Shown here: one piece after another, positions 29,885 to 34,255 of the stretch
How the letters are laid out: each line of letters begins with the position of its first letter
Numbering within the stretch: position 1 is the stretch's first letter
Assembly (NCBI GenBank): GCA_010015745.1
Contig: ML978354.1
Location: forward strand, 1 to 34,255
Length of the DNA stretch: 34,255 nucleotides
Direction: 5' to 3'
Source of the DNA: Setomelanomma holmii
Taxonomy: Eukaryota; Ascomycota; Dothideomycetes; Pleosporales; Phaeosphaeriaceae
Position numbers and translations under genes: made by a program
The notes under the pieces: generated by a model
The model's input: the letters and a program-made list of their open reading frames with translations, nothing else
Told to the model about the DNA's origin: nothing
Database searches by the model: none

Positions 29885-31821
29885 ATGCCGGAAACGCCGA
29901 GTTTCCAGCGCCCATCGGGGGACTCAACACCCAAGGCCACCAGAGCCGCGATCCATATCGGCGGAGGTCCCATAACTGCTCCTGTGCATTCGTGGTTCAC
30001 CAGCCCTGCCCGGTCGCACCCAAATGCCGCGCAGGCGAAGGAGCTGCCATTGCACCTCATACAATTGATTCTCACACATGCAAGTCTGCCGTGGTTTGGA
30101 AACTATGCTATGACCTCACACAGCACAGCTGACAAACAATGCAGCTCGACGATGTCGCCGACCTCGCGCGCATCACACGCACTTCGCGCCTGTTCTATTA
30201 CATGACCCTGCCGCGTCTGTACGAGCAAGTCACGTTGCACTCATATGCAGAGATTCGCTACATCAACGATGGGAGGCCGGAAGGGTACGGCAGTGGCAGT
30301 CCTTTCGCCATGGGACTGAACACACTGGTGTCGCGGACCTTCACAGATTATGTGCAGAGCTTCCGAGTGGTGGGTGACTGGCGGGAGCACGACGTCGATG
30401 ACTATAAGCAGGGTCGCGTGCCGGATAATAGCATGGTGCTGCAGATTGTCATGCGCGCCGCCATCGACAAGATGAAGAGCCTTAGAGAATTTGCGTAGGT
30501 ATGCGCCAGAAGTTGCTGAGACAGTACTAATGTGTACAGTTGGGAGTTGAACACAAAGCCGCTGAACACATTATACCAGGGCTTGGTGAACCGCGCTGCA
30601 ACGCTGACCTCGTTCACGCTACGCTGCCAGACGAAACGAATCCCACGACCCACAACCATCATCTCGCCTATGCCGAATCTCAAGACGCTCGTCGTATACG
30701 ACATCGATCCACTCTGCTATCCCGACGACATATCAATGCTTCTTCTAGGTGCCAAGAAGCTCGAGAATCTCAAGCTGCACTGGAGCCCGCGCATGCGAGA
30801 CGCTGGCGAAGAGTCGGTTAATCTCATGTCGATATTTGGACGGTGCATCGCCGGTAGGAGTCTTCTGCCAATCAAACGCATGGCTGTCTACAACCTCTAC
30901 ACGCGCTTTCTCGGGACTGGAGATGGTCTCGAGAATGTTATCGACCCAAGTCGCCAGGAAGAAATCACGGTATTCAACTCCATGGGATCTCACGATCCAA
31001 TGACTGTGTTTCTCGATGATAGCTGGAGGATCAATAACTCGCGCCCCATCCCACCCAATCTGAAGATGTTCCGTACCGACCATCACGACAAGGAACAAGC
31101 AGCAATGTTCGCCAAAATTACAGGCATGGAGCGCTTGTATCTCATCAGCCGCAGGGCCATTTCAAAGTCCAGCAGCACAGCCGCGACACCTACCACCCCT
31201 TCGACTGCAACTCCGGGTGTCACCAATGGGACGACGAGCGCCTACGGAACCCCGACCATGACTGAGAGCCAATGCCGCAGCATTGGCGGAGAATACTTGG
31301 CCGTCATTCAATCGCACCATCGTACGATGCGCCACCTCTTACTTTCCGACAAATGGGGTCTCTCCGACACCGCTCTTTACAAATTGTGTCAGTCATGTCC
31401 ACATCTCGAACAGCTGGGGTTCTCCTGCAATGTTCCGCCTCTAGAGTCCCTTAGACAGATAATAGCCCTGTGCCCAAAACTATGGGCTATACGCATGCTC
31501 GTCCGACCTGGCTCCGAGCTCGCAGAAACCATCGCATCCATAGATCCGGAAATGCATGGGTTCGCACTCTCGACCGAGTTGTGGCAGCCAGAATACAGAA
31601 ACATCAAGTATATTGGCCTTGGGGACAAGCTCGTATACAAGCTTGGAGGCGTCGCTTTTCCGCCGAAGAACGCGCCACCTATTCCTGCGGGTCAAGAGAA
31701 TAGTTTGAATGCGAAAAGAGCTGGACCTAAGAGGAAGTTCGAAGTACTCGATCGGGAAAAGGTCAAATGGATCGAAATCTGGGGTCTCGACACTACCGAA
31801 TTTGATCCAAAGTTTCCTTGA
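29885..31821 (+). CDS. F-box domain protein
   Basis: This is a probable substrate receptor of an SCF ubiquitin ligase. Exons are 29885-30079, 30145-30494 and 30540-31821. The intron 30495-30539 is GTAGGT...GTACAG with branch TACTAAT. The first intron, 30080-30144, is best read as GC-AG (GCAAGT...AATGCAG, branch GCTGAC), because it keeps phase 0 and rebuilds the F-box. The result is 608 aa. The F-box spans about residues 53-90 (LPLHLIQLILTH joined to LDDVADLARITRTSRLFYYM). The remainder has leucine-rich segments (MPNLKTLVVYDID, CPHLEQLGFSC) like degenerate LRRs. A Ser/Thr/Pro low-complexity insertion lies in the middle (SKSSSTAATPTTPSTATPG). The start was set to the ATG at 29885; the ORF extension to 29879 has only GTG. 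The target is unknown. Confidence 0.82.
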
Positions 31822-32134
31822 GAGTTGTCAAACCCCAGAGTGGATGCATACCAACATCTGGCGATGAAGGCGCATTAGGCTCTCGTATCCGCACTCGCTT
31901 CTCTTTCTTGGTTTCGCATGCCTCACGACGCGCCACGATGACTCTACGCGTTACTTCTGCTCGAGAGACGAGACATCGACCATCCTTGAATGCGAAAGGA
32001 TGTGCAGAGATTTTATGGATGAGATCCAACACTCGAGACCAGCGCTCGAGAAGAAGTCGATCCTGTGGAGCCACCCTCTCACCCTGGAGAATCGCCGAAA
32101 AAGCGCCGCGGAGTACCATGGCTGCATTGTACAA
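31793..32134 (-). CDS. Candidate 113-aa ORF overlapping F-box 3' end, unknown
   Basis: The minus-strand frame from 32134 to 31793 encodes a charged, protein-like sequence (RLLLERWSRVLDLIHKISAH). It overlaps the last 29 bp of the F-box CDS. An opposite plus-strand frame (31818-32171) is equally open, so the coding strand is uncertain. No domain was recognised. The remainder of 31822-32358 holds nothing else I can support. Confidence 0.25.
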   Translation of the reverse strand: MYNAAMVLRGAFSAILQGERVAPQDRLLLERWSRVLDLIHKISAHPFAFKDGRCLVSRAEVTRRVIVARREACETKKEKRVRIREPNAPSSPDVGMHPLWGLTTLKETLDQIR

Positions 32135-32358
32135 TACCCTGTGTCTTAGATTATGTGTAGACGAGTGTTAGGTCGTTGCCCTTGCAAAATTGTTTCATTT
32201 ACACTTTCTATCACTACTTCGTTTGTACGCTCTGGGGGTATACAACAATACTGTTCACGGACACGCAAACAAAAGCGCTTTCGAATGAAACGCTAAATGC
32301 AGCAAATGGAAGAGAGAGCAGCACATTGAAGCGGTGTACCACCAAGAACAATGGGAGA

Positions 32359-33366
32359 CTATCGCGCACCTCTCCTGATCCTTACTTTTCTCTTTCCTAG
32401 CGGTGTGTCTTCCACCAGTTCATCCACCACATCTCTAAGTGGAACAACAAGATCGAACCGACTACCGTCTACGTCCTGCCTACCCACCTCCTTTGAGCTC
32501 GTAGATTTGGTCGACAGGTCCGCCTCCGTGCCACTCTGATTCGTTGTAACAATACTATCCAACTTCACACTGTGCGGCCCGTGACCCACTACGTTGTCCT
32601 GCTCATTCCCATCACCCTCTCGTTGTCTCACGAATCCCTGCGTATTGTACGACACGGCTGGTGTTGTATGGTTGCGTATTAATGCGACGAATGCGGGACA
32701 GCATCCGATGACTACTGCAATGGAAGTCTCGATAACGACCCAAAGTGCGAGCCAGGATGCCAACGGCTGAGAGCTGGACTGCGCTTTGCCACCAATCTGC
32801 GCCACCCGAAGCGTTGCGATCGCGATGAGAATTGTGCCGATGCCGAAAAGAGCGAGAACGCCGACCTTTTGTGTTACAGGCATGGTCAAGGTCCAAATGA
32901 GGCGGAGTGGAAGTGCCATTACTATGAAAGGCGTCAGTATATCCACATGCGAGGGAAAGCCATATGTACTCATGAGATCGGTCAGCACGTCGACAGCGTA
33001 GGTAAAGTATAGGCTGGCTATTTGGGAATGGATGCCCCGAGGAGTCTGACATGCGCCTGGGGTGAACCATGCTTTCAGACTGCTGCATGCTGTCAAATGT
33101 GATATTACGGAGCCGACAAGAGACTGGAATTGAATCAGACGCCGTCTCGACCGAAACTCAATGCAAGCACTCACCAAAAACCAAACCACCACGACAGCCC
33201 ACCACAACTTGATGTAAACATTATGCAACCCCTCTATCAGCCTCTTGTACGGCATAAAGAAAGACAGTTTGATCGTCCACAGAACCAGCCGGAATAACAG
33301 TGTGTTCACAAAGAAGATCTTGACCATCAGCTTATGCTCCTCCTTCAGCGTTGAATACGGTTTCAT
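32359..33366 (-). CDS. Rhodopsin-domain integral membrane protein, 5'-truncated
   Basis: This is a fungal 'rhodopsin domain' membrane protein (a large Pezizomycotina family of plasma-membrane-like proteins, function mostly unknown). The exons seen are 33366-33175, 33123-32970 and 32921-32359. Both introns are multiples of three without stops and therefore hidden inside one ORF. They are 33124-33174 (GTGAGT...TTCCAG) and 32922-32969 (GTACAT...ACTGAC...CATAG). Splicing gives the family-typical junction TDLMIMALPLRLIW. The first visible membrane segment (LWTIKLSFFMPYKRL) matches what is usually the third helix. The usual N-terminal helices and extracellular loop, about 80-100 residues, are missing. 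Upstream of the ATG the frame is open only to a TGA 51 bp away (33417-33415), and the LINE 5' end starts there. The Ser/Thr-rich cytoplasmic tail is intact. It may be a truncated pseudogene, or exon 1 may lie beyond the LINE. Confidence 0.75.
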   Translation of the reverse strand: MKPYSTLKEEHKLMVKIFFVNTLLFRLVLWTIKLSFFMPYKRLIEGLHNVYIKLWWAVVVVWFLVSACIEFRSRRRLIQFQSLVGSVISHLTACSSLKAWFTPGACQTPRGIHSQIASLYFTYAVDVLTDLMSTYGFPSHVDILTPFIVMALPLRLIWTLTMPVTQKVGVLALFGIGTILIAIATLRVAQIGGKAQSSSQPLASWLALWVVIETSIAVVIGCCPAFVALIRNHTTPAVSYNTQGFVRQREGDGNEQDNVVGHGPHSVKLDSIVTTNQSGTEADLSTKSTSSKEVGRQDVDGSRFDLVVPLRDVVDELVEDTPLGKRKVRIRRGAR

Positions 33367-33409
33367 GCGCTTCTCGCCCACAGCAGTGAGTCGGAACAGA
33401 ATCGGAGTT

Positions 33410-34255
33410 TGTCACGGTTTGAGAGTCTCTCTTGCCTCACGTGCAGTGGCACCTGACCACTGATGAGACGATGCTGCCCTTCCTGCACTAGCGCTGTTTA
33501 CAGCCACCCATGTATACATTACTGTTCGTAGCTTCACCTAATACAACAACCTCAAACACCAACTTTTCAATTTCATGGCACCCTCCAAAACAGGCCCAAA
33601 ACCCGTCAAATTGATCGCAACACAGCTCCAATCCTACCTCCGCCAACCCCCAGCCAGGCAGTGCACTGTGAAGGGTAAGAATGGCGGATGTAGGGACCCC
33701 AGACCGCCCGTTGGCGCCTGGGAATCCGGCTGCAACACGACCAGATGAGCCTGCCTCACCCAGTCACTAGAACCTTTTACGTTCCTCCAGACAGACCTAG
33801 TCAATTCCCTAGTCTAGCGTCTCTCTGAATACTAGTAGAGGACTGCACAACTAGGCAACAGCCAGTTCAACAGGTGTAGTAACCTAGAAGATTGCACCAG
33901 CACTCTAGGCCTTCCAAACTAAGTACAACATGATTTCGGCACTTGCCAGCACTATTGACGCCTTCATGGGCTAGTATACTGGCCTAGAAGAAGCCACAAT
34001 TGCCAAAGCCCTCTGCAAACAAGTCACAGAGGCCCTGACTAACATCCTTAATCCCTCCTAAGGCACCACTCCCAGGACCACACCCACCGCAAGCAATTCT
34101 GAATCCTCCTATCAATCCTGGGCGGAGGTCGCTAGAACCCCGAAAAATTTGGCCCCCCTGGCTAGGGGAGGGGCTAAGGCTAATCCAGCAACAATAGCCT
34201 AAAAGAATGTTCTCTACAATAACAGACTAACTGATCAGCGCATCCTGATCACCAC
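33410..34255 (+). mobile_element. Decayed LINE (Tad1-like) 5' UTR and ORF1, cut by window end
   Basis: The 5' UTR (about 33410-33574) matches the left window end in inverted orientation. An ORF from ATG 33575 stops at TGA 33746-33748. From about 33738 another frame runs to the window end with nine in-frame stops. Seven are TAG, at 33768, 33798, 33810, 33852, 33885, 33906 and 33972; two are TAA, at 34059 and 34200. None is TGA. Read as Gln at these places, the frame is a normal gag-like protein (YQSWAEVARTPKNLAPL, then RLTDQRILIT at the end), as in ORF1 of fungal Tad1-clade LINEs. One frameshift joins the two parts. C-to-T change at CpA (RIP) explains all the stops. The clade name is inference. 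Confidence 0.7.

Noticed and set aside
33738..34255. Stop-codon reassignment (TAG/TAA as Gln) as explanation of the interrupted frame
   Set aside because: All normal genes here use TAA, TAG and TGA as stops, for example URM1 TAA, the FAD oxidase TAG and ELP2 TGA. Mutation is the simpler reading.
1..34255. tRNA or other structured RNA genes
   Set aside because: I scanned by eye for B-box-like GGTTCGAATCC and cloverleaf arms and found none convincing. A covariance-model search would be decisive.

Overview
The window looks like nuclear DNA of a filamentous ascomycete (Pezizomycotina; Dothideomycetes is my best guess but is inference). The evidence is the many short GT-AG introns (about 45-80 bp) with CTNAC-like branch sites, typical fungal families (F-box, rhodopsin-domain membrane protein, CE4 deacetylase, secreted GH1 enzyme, BBE-like FAD oxidase), and a LINE with C-to-T-type stop codons that resemble RIP. 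I saw no tRNA, rRNA or CRISPR array.

Layout. Both ends carry the same repeat in opposite orientation (1-145 on minus, about 33410-33565 on plus). On the right it is followed by a decayed LINE ORF1, so I read it as the 5' end of two LINE copies pointing away from each other. Next to the left copy lies a frame-broken relic (366-2535) and a gene-poor stretch. Then come mitochondrial ribosomal protein uL15m (4551-3438, minus), a large secreted polysaccharide deacetylase (7459-4939, minus), a DUF427 protein (9286-10141, plus) and an FAD-linked oxidase (11808-10264, minus). A gene-poor 2.3 kb follows, then a Cys-rich CCCH-type protein with acidic tail (14162-15226), a secreted GH1 beta-glycosidase (16015-17961) and an FMN 2-hydroxyacid oxidase (18357-19646).

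The segment 20.7-26.1 kb holds two divergent pairs. One is a pair of coiled-coil plus Cys-finger proteins (21704-20722 minus; 22205-22765 plus). The other is ELP2 (25458-23009, minus) with URM1 (25643-26066, plus). After that come a Pyr4-like seven-helix membrane protein (26569-27384), TDP1 with two ubiquitin-interacting motifs (27707-29513), an F-box protein with a probable GC-AG intron (29885-31821) and an N-terminally truncated rhodopsin-domain membrane protein (33366-32359, minus) whose 5' end meets the right LINE copy.

How the genes relate. Most are independent housekeeping or secreted-enzyme genes. The clearest functional link is ELP2-URM1: the Elongator and Urm1 pathways both modify the wobble uridine U34 of the same tRNAs, and here they share a 184-bp intergenic promoter. 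The second link is the local recurrence of a Cys-rich CCCH-like family (three genes and one possible relic), which I cannot match to a described system.
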